A stretch of 25,522 nt of DNA from RZYP01 sp964386405 (GTDB lineage: Bacteria; Bacillota; Negativicutes; Acidaminococcales; Acidaminococcaceae), in contig CAYLRW010000019.1 in NCBI GenBank assembly GCA_964386405.1, positions 1 through 25,522 on the forward strand, given 5' to 3'. The notes below the pieces were generated by a model, which searched no databases, was not told the origin of the DNA, and saw only the letters and a program-made list of their open reading frames with translations. Made by a program: the position numbers and the translations under genes. Below are positions 1 to 8,114 of the stretch, one piece after another (within the stretch, counting starts at the first letter, position 1; each line of letters begins with the position of its first letter).

Positions 1-399
1 ATTCAAAGAGATTTTGCCAATTATATTAGAAAACAATTAGTCAATGGCATGAAGGACTTACTACCTGGCAGATTAATACCAGTAGTTTTAGATGCAGCTT
101 TTTTGGATCCTGATAAACAAGTCAATCAGATTTCAAAGGAAGAACGGTCTCGGCTTGCCTACAATTTAAAGAATCTATCATTCCCGATAACTCGAACAAG
201 ACCTTTGGCTGAGGCAATAGTTACGGCTGGCGGTGTTTCTACTAAAGAAATTAATCCAAAAACTTTTGAATCAAAAATCGTTAAAGGACTGTATTTTGCT
301 GGTGAAGTTATTGATGTTGATGGTTATACCGGAGGCTATAACCTGCAAGCCGCTTTTTCATCTGGCTATGCTGCCGGTTATGCTGCAGCACAGGATTAA
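1..399 (+). CDS. HI0933-family NAD(P)/FAD-dependent oxidoreductase (C-terminal part)
   Basis: The reading frame is open from the first base, so the gene starts outside the window and only its last 132 codons are visible. The C-terminal part carries the features of the HI0933/YhiN flavoprotein family: a segment with TRTRPLAEAIVTAGGVS, then GLYFAGEVIDVDGYTGGYN, then an alanine/glycine-rich helix that closes the FAD-binding fold. The family binds FAD and is often annotated as aminoacetone oxidase-like or BaiN-like, but the physiological substrate is usually unknown. The gene lies 23 bases before the likely cmk start, and the order flavoprotein-cmk-plsC-ispH is common in Clostridia and Negativicutes. 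An ATG at 49 is only an internal methionine. Confidence 0.85.
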   Translation: MQRDFANYIRKQLVNGMKDLLPGRLIPVVLDAAFLDPDKQVNQISKEERSRLAYNLKNLSFPITRTRPLAEAIVTAGGVSTKEINPKTFESKIVKGLYFAGEVIDVDGYTGGYNLQAAFSSGYAAGYAAAQD

Positions 400-422
400 T
401 TGATCTGATAGAGGTGTTATTT

Positions 423-1091
423 TTGGATAAGAAAAAACTTGTTATAGCTATTGATGGCCCAGCCGGTGCCGGTAAAAGCACTATTGCGAAGATGGTTGCA
501 GAAAAACTGGAATATGCTTATATTGATACTGGTGCTATGTATCGGGCTGTTACTTATAAATTTTTGCAGATGCATATTCCTTTCAATGAAGAAATTGTAG
601 GTAAGGTTGCGAGTGAAATAGATATTACTTTTAAGCCCCAAGATGGTTTAAATATGGTATTTGTTGATGGAACGGATGTTACAGAAGAAATAAGGTCTTC
701 AGAGGTTACAAACAATGTATCAAGAGTATCAGCGGTTGCCGCTGTTCGTACTGCCATGGTAAACCTTCAGCGTAAAATGGGTGAAAATGGTGGTGTTGTA
801 ATGGATGGACGAGATATTGGCACAGTTGTTTTCCCAAATGCAGATGTTAAGATTTACTTGACAGCCAGCGTTGAGGAAAGAGTAAGCAGACGCTATAAGG
901 AACTAGTTAATAAAAATTTAAGCGTTGATAAAGCTAAATTAAGTGAAGAGATAATAGCGCGCGATAAATATGACAGTGAACGTGAGATATCGCCTTTACG
1001 CTGCGCAGAAGATGCTTTTTATCTTGATACATCAATTATGGATAAGCCAGAAGTTGTAAATAAAATACTCGATATCTGCAGGGTGAAGTAA
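423..1091 (+). CDS. cmk: Cytidylate kinase
   Basis: Cytoplasmic (d)CMP kinase that phosphorylates CMP and dCMP with ATP in pyrimidine nucleotide supply. The P-loop GPAGAGKST is at residues 12-20. Further family features are IDTGAMYRAVTYK after it, VVMDGRDIGTVVFPNADVKI in the middle, and the arginine-rich lid region with SRRYKEL and ARDKYDSERE. The length of 222 residues is normal. I chose the TTG at 423 because GAGG at 411-414 lies 8 bases upstream. The GTG at 414 would extend the protein by three residues but overlaps that ribosome binding site. The gene ends one base before plsC, so the two are probably cotranscribed and translationally coupled. Confidence 0.93.
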   Translation: MDKKKLVIAIDGPAGAGKSTIAKMVAEKLEYAYIDTGAMYRAVTYKFLQMHIPFNEEIVGKVASEIDITFKPQDGLNMVFVDGTDVTEEIRSSEVTNNVSRVSAVAAVRTAMVNLQRKMGENGGVVMDGRDIGTVVFPNADVKIYLTASVEERVSRRYKELVNKNLSVDKAKLSEEIIARDKYDSEREISPLRCAEDAFYLDTSIMDKPEVVNKILDICRVK

Positions 1092-1092
1092 A

Positions 1093-1683
1093 ATGTTTTA
1101 TTCATTTCTAAAAGTACTTCTGTATGTGCTGGCAAAAATTGTTTTGCGTCTCGAAGTATCGGGGACAGAAAATATCCCCAAAAGTGGGCCAGTAGTGATA
1201 GCGAGTAATCACTTGAGCCTTCTTGATCCGCCAATAATCGGCGTTGCAGCTACCAGAAAAATTCATTTCATGGCCAAACAAGAGCTGTTTGTACCAGTGC
1301 TTGGTTCTATCTACAGAACGTTAGGAGCTTTCCCGGTACGACGTGGTGCAGCTGACAGAAATGCAATTAAATATGGAATAGATTTGTTGTTGGCACAAAA
1401 AGTACTGGCTATTTTTCCTGAAGGCACAAGAAGCAAAAATGGTCAGCTTGGCAAAGCAGAGCCAGGAGCTTTAATGATGGCTGGTAAAGCCAGAGCAGCA
1501 ATAATACCAACCGCTGTTAGCGGAACTAACTTACGCTCAAGCGGCAAGATTTGGCCGAAGGTAAAAGTAAAATTTGGAAAACCTATTTATTTTCTGGAGG
1601 ATGAGCCTGTTACTAAGGAAGTTATAAAACGCATGACGGATGAATTAATGACTGAAATTCAAATGTTATTAGATAAAAATTGA
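1093..1683 (+). CDS. plsC: 1-acyl-sn-glycerol-3-phosphate acyltransferase
   Basis: Membrane-associated lysophosphatidic acid acyltransferase that makes phosphatidic acid. The catalytic HX4D motif is His40...Asp45 in SNHLSLLD. The acceptor-binding FPEGTRS block lies near residue 110, and the conserved RRGAADR stretch lies between them. The first 20 residues are hydrophobic and probably anchor the protein. The length of 196 residues fits the short bacterial PlsC class. The stop overlaps the ATG at 1680. It works with plsY and gpsA further along the window, which make its substrate. The specific acyl donor cannot be told from sequence. Confidence 0.9.
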   Translation: MFYSFLKVLLYVLAKIVLRLEVSGTENIPKSGPVVIASNHLSLLDPPIIGVAATRKIHFMAKQELFVPVLGSIYRTLGAFPVRRGAADRNAIKYGIDLLLAQKVLAIFPEGTRSKNGQLGKAEPGALMMAGKARAAIIPTAVSGTNLRSSGKIWPKVKVKFGKPIYFLEDEPVTKEVIKRMTDELMTEIQMLLDKN

Positions 1684-1691
1684 GGTTCAAG

Positions 1692-3740
1692 ATGAAAATA
1701 ATCATTGCCGATAATTGCGGTTTTTGTTATGGAGTCAAAAGAGCTGTAGAAATGGCTCTAAAAACTGTTAAAGATAAAAATAAAGTAGCGACACTGGGAC
1801 CGCTGATACATAATCCACAAATGATAGAGCTCCTAGCTAGAAAAGGTGTCGGTTGTCTGGACAAATTGAAAGATTTTCCTGTGGAATCGACCGTCATACT
1901 GCGTTCGCACGGAGTCGGACCTGATATCTACGAGCAGACAAAAAAAATGAATTTAAATGTGATAGATGCGACCTGTCCTAATGTATTGAGTGCCCAAAAA
2001 CGTGTTCGTCAATTAGCAGATGATGGTTACCTGCCTATTATAATAGGCGAGAAAAAGCATCCTGAAGTTCAAAGCATACTGGCTTGGGCTGGAGAGCTTG
2101 GATGTGTTGTGGAATCTATTGACGATATTAAAGATGTACCGCCAGCAGCGAGATATGGTGTTGTAGTGCAAACTACGTTTGAGTCTGATAAGTTTGAAAA
2201 AATACTAGCAGCTATTCAGAGTGAGCATAAAGGGCAGTACAAGATTGAGCGAACTATTTGTAATGCAACAGCGAAGAGGCAGGCCTCTGCAGTTGAATTA
2301 GCAAAACGTTCTGATGCAGTATTTGTAATTGGCGGACGCAATAGTGCGAATACCAGACATTTATATGACATTGTAAAAGAAAAATGTAATAAAAGTTTTC
2401 ATATTGAAACTGCTGATGATATTTCAATTGAAATGATAAAGGATTGCAATACAATAGGAATTACAGCGGGAGCTTCTACTCCTGACTGGCTTATTAAGGA
2501 GGCTATTCATAAAATGGAGACAATGGAAACAATGGAGAGCTTGTTGGAAAAAGAAAGCATGCATCTGCACTTGGGAATGACCGTCCAAGCAGTAGTAGTT
2601 GCGATTACGAAAGAGGAGGTAATCGTTGACTTTGGCTATCAGAGCGAAGGGAGAATATCTTTTTCGCAATGGTCTTTAGATGCTACTCGCGAAAGTGTTG
2701 AAAATGAGGTGAAAATTGGCGATACTGTTACTGCAAAAGTAGTGGCAAGTGAGAACCAGGATGGTTTTGTTGAACTATCAAAAATTAAAGCTGAGGCCGA
2801 AAAAGCTTGGGAAACGATTAAAAGCTTGGCTACAGATAAAAAGATTATGGATGTTAAGGGACTTGCTGCGGTTAAAGGTGGACTTACTGTTTCTGCAAAT
2901 GGTGTTGTAGGTTTTATTCCTGCTTCACACCTCGAATTGACACGTGTAAGTAATATTGCTGCTTATGTAGGTAAAAACCTGCAAGCCGAGGTAATTGAAT
3001 TTGATCCTGCAAAAAAACGTCTGGTTCTCTCCAGACGGGAATTACTTAAAGCAGAAAAAACTGCGGCCGATAAGTTAGTAAGAGAAGAAAAAGAAGCGCG
3101 TTTTCAGGCCGCTAAAAATGCAAGGGTTGCGGCTGAAAAACTTGCTTATGATAGCATCAACGAAGGAATGACTGTTAAAGGTACTGTCAAAAAAATTGCT
3201 GATTTTGGTCTTTTCGTTGAAATAGCGCCAGGCTTGCAGGGACTTGTCCATGTTTCCGAAATGTCCTGGGATCGTAGTAAAAAACCTTCTGATCTTTACA
3301 AAGAGGGTGATGTAGTTGATGTTTTTGTTAAAAGCATAAATCAAGAAGAAAAAAGAATTGCCCTCAGTATTAAGATGCTTACTCAAGATCCATGGCAGGC
3401 TGACATTGAAACCATCAAAGAAGGAAATATCATTGATGGCAAAGTAGAAAGATTTTTGGCTTTTGGTGCTGTAGTCTCTATTACAGCTCATGTTGAAGGT
3501 CTTGTACATGTATCTGAAATCTCGGATCAAAGAGTGAATAAACCTGAAGAGGTACTCAAAATTGGCCAAGAAGTAAGAGTTAAAGTAATAGGTGTTGATA
3601 AAAAACATAAAAAGGTAAGCCTAAGCATCGCAAAAGCTCGCCATGATGAAGATAAGGCTGAATACACACCATTTTTGAATGCCAATCCTGAACTGTCAGT
3701 TGATATATCTGAAAAATTAAACGCGTTGAAAACAGAATAA
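1692..3740 (+). CDS. ispH: Fusion: 4-hydroxy-3-methylbut-2-enyl diphosphate reductase (IspH) + ribosomal protein S1
   Basis: A 682-residue two-part protein. Residues 1 to about 280 are IspH, the 4Fe-4S enzyme that converts HMBPP to IPP and DMAPP at the end of the MEP pathway. The three cluster cysteines are in NCGFCYGV (Cys12), DATCPNV and ERTICNATAKR, and the substrate histidines are in PLIHNPQ and KKHPEVQ. After a short linker (METMETMES) come four S1 RNA-binding domains at about 292-360, 381-445, 490-560 and 575-648, as in four-domain Firmicute S1 proteins. Domains 2 and 3 are joined by a charged helical stretch. IspH-S1 fusions are known in Clostridia and Negativicutes. I chose ATG 1692 because TGAGG lies 6 bases upstream; ATG 1680 has no such site. 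An internal ribosome binding site is listed separately. Confidence 0.93.
   Translation: MKIIIADNCGFCYGVKRAVEMALKTVKDKNKVATLGPLIHNPQMIELLARKGVGCLDKLKDFPVESTVILRSHGVGPDIYEQTKKMNLNVIDATCPNVLSAQKRVRQLADDGYLPIIIGEKKHPEVQSILAWAGELGCVVESIDDIKDVPPAARYGVVVQTTFESDKFEKILAAIQSEHKGQYKIERTICNATAKRQASAVELAKRSDAVFVIGGRNSANTRHLYDIVKEKCNKSFHIETADDISIEMIKDCNTIGITAGASTPDWLIKEAIHKMETMETMESLLEKESMHLHLGMTVQAVVVAITKEEVIVDFGYQSEGRISFSQWSLDATRESVENEVKIGDTVTAKVVASENQDGFVELSKIKAEAEKAWETIKSLATDKKIMDVKGLAAVKGGLTVSANGVVGFIPASHLELTRVSNIAAYVGKNLQAEVIEFDPAKKRLVLSRRELLKAEKTAADKLVREEKEARFQAAKNARVAAEKLAYDSINEGMTVKGTVKKIADFGLFVEIAPGLQGLVHVSEMSWDRSKKPSDLYKEGDVVDVFVKSINQEEKRIALSIKMLTQDPWQADIETIKEGNIIDGKVERFLAFGAVVSITAHVEGLVHVSEISDQRVNKPEEVLKIGQEVRVKVIGVDKKHKKVSLSIAKARHDEDKAEYTPFLNANPELSVDISEKLNALKTE
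2496..2516 (+). promoter_or_regulatory. Candidate internal ribosome binding site ahead of the S1 module
   Basis: Inside the fusion gene, AAGGAGG at 2496-2502 is followed after 11 bases by an in-frame ATG at 2514 (Met275). Two more in-frame ATGs follow at 2523 and 2532. All three lie in the linker just before the first S1 domain, so initiation here would give free S1 of about 400 residues. The bases also encode the Lys-Glu of the IspH C-terminal helix, so the match may be coincidental. Confidence 0.35.
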
Positions 3741-3754
3741 ATTTGGAGGAAGAG

Positions 3755-4816
3755 ATGATTCGTGCAAAGCGAAAAATGGACCATATCAAATTATTGACAC
3801 AGCTATGTGATGGTCCTTTAACTGCTGGTTTCGAAAATGTGCGTTTTATGCACAATTGCCTGCCTAATCTCAATTCTCAAGACATAAAATTATCTTCAAA
3901 TATCGCAAATATAAAACTGAATAATCCTGTATTAATCAATGCAATTACAGGCGGCGCTGATGTTTTGTCAGCTGAAAACCAAATGCTTGCTGAAGTGGCT
4001 TGCGCAACTGGGTGTGCCATGGCAGTCGGTTCTCAATATGGAGCCGTAACACGACATGAAGGAATTAGAAGCTTTGAAGTTGTAAGGAAATATAATTCTA
4101 AGGGAATTATTTTTGCCAATTTAAGCGCTGATGTGAGTACTGATATCGCTGAGAAAGCAATCGCCATGATTGGCGCAGATGGTTTACAACTGCACTTAAA
4201 TGTTGCACAAGAGCTTGTTATGCCAGAAGGCGATCGCAATTTTAGCGGTTATCTGCATAACATTGAATTAATTTGTGCAAAAACACAAGTGCCTGTGATT
4301 GTAAAAGAGACGGGTTGCGGCATGACCAGTGAGCAAGTCAGGCAGCTTTTAAATTGCGGTGTTGCCGCTGTTGATGTTGGTGGTGCAGGCGGTACTAATT
4401 TTCTTGCTGTCGAAGCAGCACGCAGACAGGATAGTGGATATAATGAAATGCTAGGCTGGGGTATTCAGACAGCACTATCAATTCTAGAAGCCAGAACAAT
4501 TACAGCTGGCAATAATTGCGGCTTAATTGCTTCAGGTGGTGTACGTAGTGCACTTGATACTGCTAAAGCTCTTGCTCTAGGTGCTGATGCTGTTGGCATG
4601 GCAGGTAATATTTTGTTAAAAATTAAGTTGGAAGGTGTATCATCTGCAGTTCAACAAATTACTAAAATGCTCGAACTTCTGCGTAATATTATGTTGCTGA
4701 CAGGCTGCAAGAATATTGCTGACTTAAGAAAGACGCCAGTGCTATTTTCCGGTATTCTTTTCGAGTATATGACTTGTCGTGGCTATGATTTACCAACAAT
4801 ATCCAATCAACGTTGA
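3755..4816 (+). CDS. fni: Type 2 isopentenyl-diphosphate delta-isomerase
   Basis: FMN- and NAD(P)H-dependent enzyme that interconverts IPP and DMAPP. Recognisable family motifs in order are RKMDHI at the N-terminus, NAITGGA, GSQYGAV, the LQLHLNVAQE segment with MPEGDRNF, VKETGCGMT, DVGGAGGTNF, and the flavin phosphate loop IASGGVRS followed by ALGADAVGMAG. The length of 353 residues is typical. I chose ATG 3755 because GGAGG at 3745-3749 sits 5 bases upstream. A TTG at 3743 would place this site inside the gene. It follows the ispH fusion by 14 bases, so two consecutive isoprenoid steps are in one operon. IspH already yields both isomers, so Fni probably balances the pool. Confidence 0.92.
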   Translation: MIRAKRKMDHIKLLTQLCDGPLTAGFENVRFMHNCLPNLNSQDIKLSSNIANIKLNNPVLINAITGGADVLSAENQMLAEVACATGCAMAVGSQYGAVTRHEGIRSFEVVRKYNSKGIIFANLSADVSTDIAEKAIAMIGADGLQLHLNVAQELVMPEGDRNFSGYLHNIELICAKTQVPVIVKETGCGMTSEQVRQLLNCGVAAVDVGGAGGTNFLAVEAARRQDSGYNEMLGWGIQTALSILEARTITAGNNCGLIASGGVRSALDTAKALALGADAVGMAGNILLKIKLEGVSSAVQQITKMLELLRNIMLLTGCKNIADLRKTPVLFSGILFEYMTCRGYDLPTISNQR

Positions 4817-4828
4817 TTAAAACTATGT

Positions 4829-4865
4829 GCGAGAGGAGCAGACGCTCCTCTTGCTTTGTGTTTTA
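4829..4865 (+). terminator. Rho-independent terminator after fni
   Basis: The arms 4829-4839 and 4844-4854 pair over 11 bp (one G-U) around an AGAC loop. The core is AGAGGAGC with GCTCCTCT. A T-rich run (TTTGTGTTTT) follows. It sits 12 bases after the fni stop and closes the first operon. Confidence 0.75.
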
Positions 4866-4885
4866 ATGCTATTTCATGTTATAAT
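4856..4885 (+). promoter_or_regulatory. Sigma-70-type promoter with extended -10, upstream of the DUF512 gene
   Basis: TATAAT is at 4880-4885, preceded by TG at 4877-4878, giving the extended -10 TGTTATAAT. The -35 element is weak (TTGTGT at 4856-4861, spacing 18). It lies between the fni terminator and the DUF512 start, so it probably drives DUF512-cobO-der-plsY-gpsA. Confidence 0.6.
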
Positions 4886-4926
4886 TATATGCTAGTGTAA
4901 AATTGTGGGTTAGGAGACGATGCGAC

Positions 4927-6228
4927 ATGAAGGGTCTTATTTCTGCAGTCCGCCGCAATACCATAGCTGAAGAGCTTGGTATAAAGCCTGGCGAAAAACT
5001 CATTGCCGTAAACGGTACCAGCCCTACGGATATAATTGAGTTGAGTTACCTTGTTGCAGAGGAAAAAATAGATTTATCTATTGAAAGTCAAGATGGCGAA
5101 TTGCGCCATGTTATAGTTGAAAAACAGCCTGATGAGGATTTAGGTATAGAGTTTGATTCTGCCGTATTTGATGGAGTAAGATATTGCCACAACAAATGTG
5201 TCTTTTGCTTTGTAGATCAAATGATACCGGGCATGCGCAATACTTTATATGATAGGGATGATGATTTCCGCCTTTCATTTTTATATGGTAATTTTTTAAC
5301 GTTAACTAACATGAAAGAATGCGATTATGAACGAATCATTAAAACACATATGTCCCCACTGTATGTTTCTATTCATGCAACTGATTCTGATGTGCGTCGC
5401 AATATGATGAAGAATAAAAATGCCGGAAATATCCTCGACGATTTGCAACGTCTTATTGATAATGGCATTACTATTCATACCCAAGTCGTTTTATGCCCTG
5501 GATTTAATGATGGCGAAATACTTGAAAAAACTTTTAAAGATCTGGTCGCCTTAGCTCCAATGGTAGAAACTATGGCTGTTGTACCGGTTGGATTGACAAA
5601 AAACCGTGAAGGGTTACCGGAGGTAAGGCTTTTTACTTCAATTGAATGTCAAAATATCATTTTACAAGTTGAGAAATGGCAGAATGAGTGCCGTGAAAAA
5701 TTTGGGAAGTCTTTTATCTATTTAGGTGATGAGTTCTACATTAATGCCGGAATTAATCTTCCTGCTGCAGAAAGATATGATGGTTTCCCTCAAATTGAGA
5801 ACGGTATTGGCTTAAGCAGAAATTTCCTCGATGAATGGGAAAACTCTTCAGTAGCACCGGCAGGTTGCGATAGAATTGAAAATGCATTAGTGCCGGTAGG
5901 TGAATCCGCCTATAAACTTTTAAAACCATTATTTGACGACTATAATAACAAATACAAAACAGGGCACACACTGGTTGCTGTAACTAATCATTTTTTTGGT
6001 AAAACCATTAATGTTACAGGTTTATTGACTGCCAGCGATATCTTAAGCGCAGTATCTGGTTTTGCAGATTTTAATCGTATAATTTTACCTCAAGTCGTGC
6101 TCAATAAAGATTTATTATTTTTGGATGATATAAGTTTAGCAGATTTTAAAAAGCTGTATAAAGGTAAGGTTGAGTGTGCCCAAAATGCCAAGGAACTGAA
6201 ACAATTACTCGCTAAACAAGGAGGCTAA
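4927..6228 (+). CDS. DUF512-family protein with PDZ-like domain and radical-SAM-like cysteine motif
   Basis: A 433-residue protein of the DUF512 family. The first 60 residues form a PDZ-like module (AVRRNTIAEELGIKPGEKLIAVNG). Next is a cluster-binding motif CHNKCVFC (Cys-x3-Cys-x2-Cys), followed by FVDQMIPGMRNTLYDRDDDFRLS in two conserved blocks and a radical-SAM-like barrel with SIHATDSDVRR. The C-terminal half is the DUF512 domain, with the conserved stretch FLYLGDEFYINAG-like (here SFIYLGDEFYINAG). The molecular function of the family is not established; related proteins are annotated as putative Fe-S oxidoreductases. The ATG at 4927 has AGGAG at 4912-4916. The longer frame from the TTG at 4903 lacks such a site. 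It lies three bases before cobO, and the DUF512-der-plsY-gpsA order is conserved in many anaerobic Firmicutes. Confidence 0.85.
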   Translation: MKGLISAVRRNTIAEELGIKPGEKLIAVNGTSPTDIIELSYLVAEEKIDLSIESQDGELRHVIVEKQPDEDLGIEFDSAVFDGVRYCHNKCVFCFVDQMIPGMRNTLYDRDDDFRLSFLYGNFLTLTNMKECDYERIIKTHMSPLYVSIHATDSDVRRNMMKNKNAGNILDDLQRLIDNGITIHTQVVLCPGFNDGEILEKTFKDLVALAPMVETMAVVPVGLTKNREGLPEVRLFTSIECQNIILQVEKWQNECREKFGKSFIYLGDEFYINAGINLPAAERYDGFPQIENGIGLSRNFLDEWENSSVAPAGCDRIENALVPVGESAYKLLKPLFDDYNNKYKTGHTLVAVTNHFFGKTINVTGLLTASDILSAVSGFADFNRIILPQVVLNKDLLFLDDISLADFKKLYKGKVECAQNAKELKQLLAKQGG

Positions 6229-6231
6229 ATT

Positions 6232-6756
6232 GTGAAAGGCTATGGTTTATTGCAAGTGTACACAGGTACGGGTAAAGGGAAAACAACCGCAGCACTTGGT
6301 GTTGTGCTTAGAGCTAGCGGTTACGGTGCCAAAACCCTGATGATTCAATTTCTGAAGGATGATAAAGGATATGGTGAATATGCGGCAGCAAAGTTTATTC
6401 CAGGTTTTGAGTTAAGGCAAGTAGGCAGAGACTGTTTTGTTGATTTTGCTAATCCTGATCCGATTGATTTAAAAATGATGTATGAAGGCTGGTCGTTAGC
6501 TAAAGAAGCTATTTTGTCCAAAAAATATGATATCGTTATACTTGATGAATTAAACGTCGGATTATTTTATAAGATGTTACCTTTGGATGAGGTAATTGCT
6601 TTTTTAAAAAACGAAAGAGGAAAAACCGAGGTAATAACAACTGGCAGATATGCGCCAGAGCAGTTAAGAGAAATTGCAGATTTAGTTACGGATATGCAAT
6701 CCGTAAAACATTACTTTTTTGCCGGTGTACAATCACGTGACGGCATTGATCATTGA
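6232..6756 (+). CDS. cobO: Cob(I)yrinic acid a,c-diamide adenosyltransferase
   Basis: CobO/BtuR-type ATP:corrinoid adenosyltransferase, which transfers the adenosyl group of ATP to the cobalt of reduced corrinoids in adenosylcobalamin synthesis or salvage. The P-loop GTGKGKTT is at residues 12-19. It is followed by RASGYGAKTLMIQFLK and, later, the Walker B-like block VILDELNVGL and TGRYAPEQL. The length of 174 residues is normal. The start is GTG at 6232, seven bases after the strong site AAGGAGG (6218-6224), which lies inside the end of the DUF512 gene. Together with the cobalt transporter genes at 13-15.7 kb it supports cobalamin use by this organism. Confidence 0.92.
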   Translation: MKGYGLLQVYTGTGKGKTTAALGVVLRASGYGAKTLMIQFLKDDKGYGEYAAAKFIPGFELRQVGRDCFVDFANPDPIDLKMMYEGWSLAKEAILSKKYDIVILDELNVGLFYKMLPLDEVIAFLKNERGKTEVITTGRYAPEQLREIADLVTDMQSVKHYFFAGVQSRDGIDH

Positions 6757-6774
6757 GAGTGAGGAAAAGAAAAA

Positions 6775-8103
6775 ATGGGTAAGCCTATAGTAGCTATTGT
6801 TGGAAGGCCTAATGTAGGTAAATCAACACTATTTAATATTTTTGCCAATAGCAGGATATCAATTGTTGAAGATACACCAGGTGTAACTCGTGACCGTCTT
6901 TATGCTAATGCAGAATGGCTGGACAATGAGTTTATGATTGTTGATACCGGTGGTATTGAGTTAATGAGCACTGACGAGATAGCTGTGTCTATCCGTCAAC
7001 AGGCACAAATTGCGATTGCCGAAGCAGATGTCATATTATTTGTCTGTGATGCACGTGCGGGTATCACAAAAGATGACGAAGAAGTTGCCAAAATTTTGCG
7101 TGTGTCTAAAAAACCTGTGATTTTGGCAATAAATAAAGCGGACTCGCCAAAACAAGAGTTGGAAATTTATGAGTTTTATAACTTAGGTATAGGTGAACCA
7201 ATACCTGTATCTGCAGCAAATCATTTGAATTTGGGTGACCTCCTTGATGCTGTTGTTGATAAATTCCCTGTTAGTGCAGGTGATCGTGATGATGAGAATA
7301 ATGATGAGATTAAGGTTGCCATTATTGGTAGACCAAATGTTGGTAAATCGTCTATTTTTAATTCACTGGTAGGAAAAGAACGTTCTATTGTCAGCAATGT
7401 TGCAGGCACGACAAGAGATGCAATTGATACGCCGGTTTCTAAGGATGGGATTAATTTTCTTTTCATTGATACTGCAGGAATGAGACGCAAGGCGAGAATT
7501 GACGAACCAATCGAAAAATACAGTATTATAAGATCTTTGCGTGCTGTGGATCGCTCCGACGTTGTTCTAATGGTGTTGGATGCGGTAGAAGGTGTTACCG
7601 AACAAGATAAAAAAATAGCAGGGTATGCGCATGAAGCTGGCAAAGGCATTGTAATTGTTGTAAATAAATGGGATTTATATGAAAAAGATAATACAGCGAC
7701 TTTGCGTTTTACTGAAACTTTGAGAAAAGAACTTGTTTTTATGCAGTATGCGCCCGTAGTTTATGTTTCGGCTTTAACTTCCCAACGTATCCATCGCTTG
7801 CCGGAAGTAATTCATTACGTAGCTGAACAAAATGCTATGCGAGTTTCCACAAGTATTTTAAATCAGGTCATCAATGATGCAATTGCAATTAATCCACCAC
7901 CTTCTGATAAAGGTAAGAGGTTAAAAATTCTTTATACTACTCAAGTGAAGATTAAACCGCCAACATTTGTTATTTTTGCAAATGATCCTGATATCATGCA
8001 TTTTTCTTATCAACGTTATTTAGAAAATAAGTTGAGAGAATCGTTTGGTTTTGAAGGTTCGCCAATCCAGATTATTATTCGTGGTAAAAACGAAGAAGAG
8101 TAG
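6775..8103 (+). CDS. der: GTPase Der (EngA), ribosome biogenesis
   Basis: Essential double-G-domain GTPase needed for maturation of the 50S ribosomal subunit. Two complete GTP-binding domains are visible. The first has GRPNVGKST at residues 10-18, DTGG, and NKAD. The second has GRPNVGKSS near residue 185, DTAGMRRK, and NKWD. A C-terminal KH-like domain follows, containing NPPPSDKGKRLKILYTTQ in two blocks, as expected for the family. The length of 442 residues is typical. The gene follows cobO by 18 bases and has a GAGTGAGGAAAAG-type leader before the ATG. Confidence 0.96.
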   Translation: MGKPIVAIVGRPNVGKSTLFNIFANSRISIVEDTPGVTRDRLYANAEWLDNEFMIVDTGGIELMSTDEIAVSIRQQAQIAIAEADVILFVCDARAGITKDDEEVAKILRVSKKPVILAINKADSPKQELEIYEFYNLGIGEPIPVSAANHLNLGDLLDAVVDKFPVSAGDRDDENNDEIKVAIIGRPNVGKSSIFNSLVGKERSIVSNVAGTTRDAIDTPVSKDGINFLFIDTAGMRRKARIDEPIEKYSIIRSLRAVDRSDVVLMVLDAVEGVTEQDKKIAGYAHEAGKGIVIVVNKWDLYEKDNTATLRFTETLRKELVFMQYAPVVYVSALTSQRIHRLPEVIHYVAEQNAMRVSTSILNQVINDAIAINPPPSDKGKRLKILYTTQVKIKPPTFVIFANDPDIMHFSYQRYLENKLRESFGFEGSPIQIIIRGKNEEE

Positions 8104-8114
8104 AGGTACAAAAG

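Noticed and set aside
2514..2540. Tandem METMETMES repeat as a real repeat element
   Set aside because: It is only three units of nine bases in a flexible linker; it matters only as possible internal starts.
3075..3608. Minus-strand open frame of 177 codons inside the S1 region
   Set aside because: It is rich in Phe, Tyr and Asn, as expected for the complement of an AT-rich, Lys/Glu-rich gene, and lies fully inside a well-supported gene.
7221..7649. Minus-strand open frame of 142 codons inside der
   Set aside because: It is the antisense of a conserved GTPase domain with no start signal.
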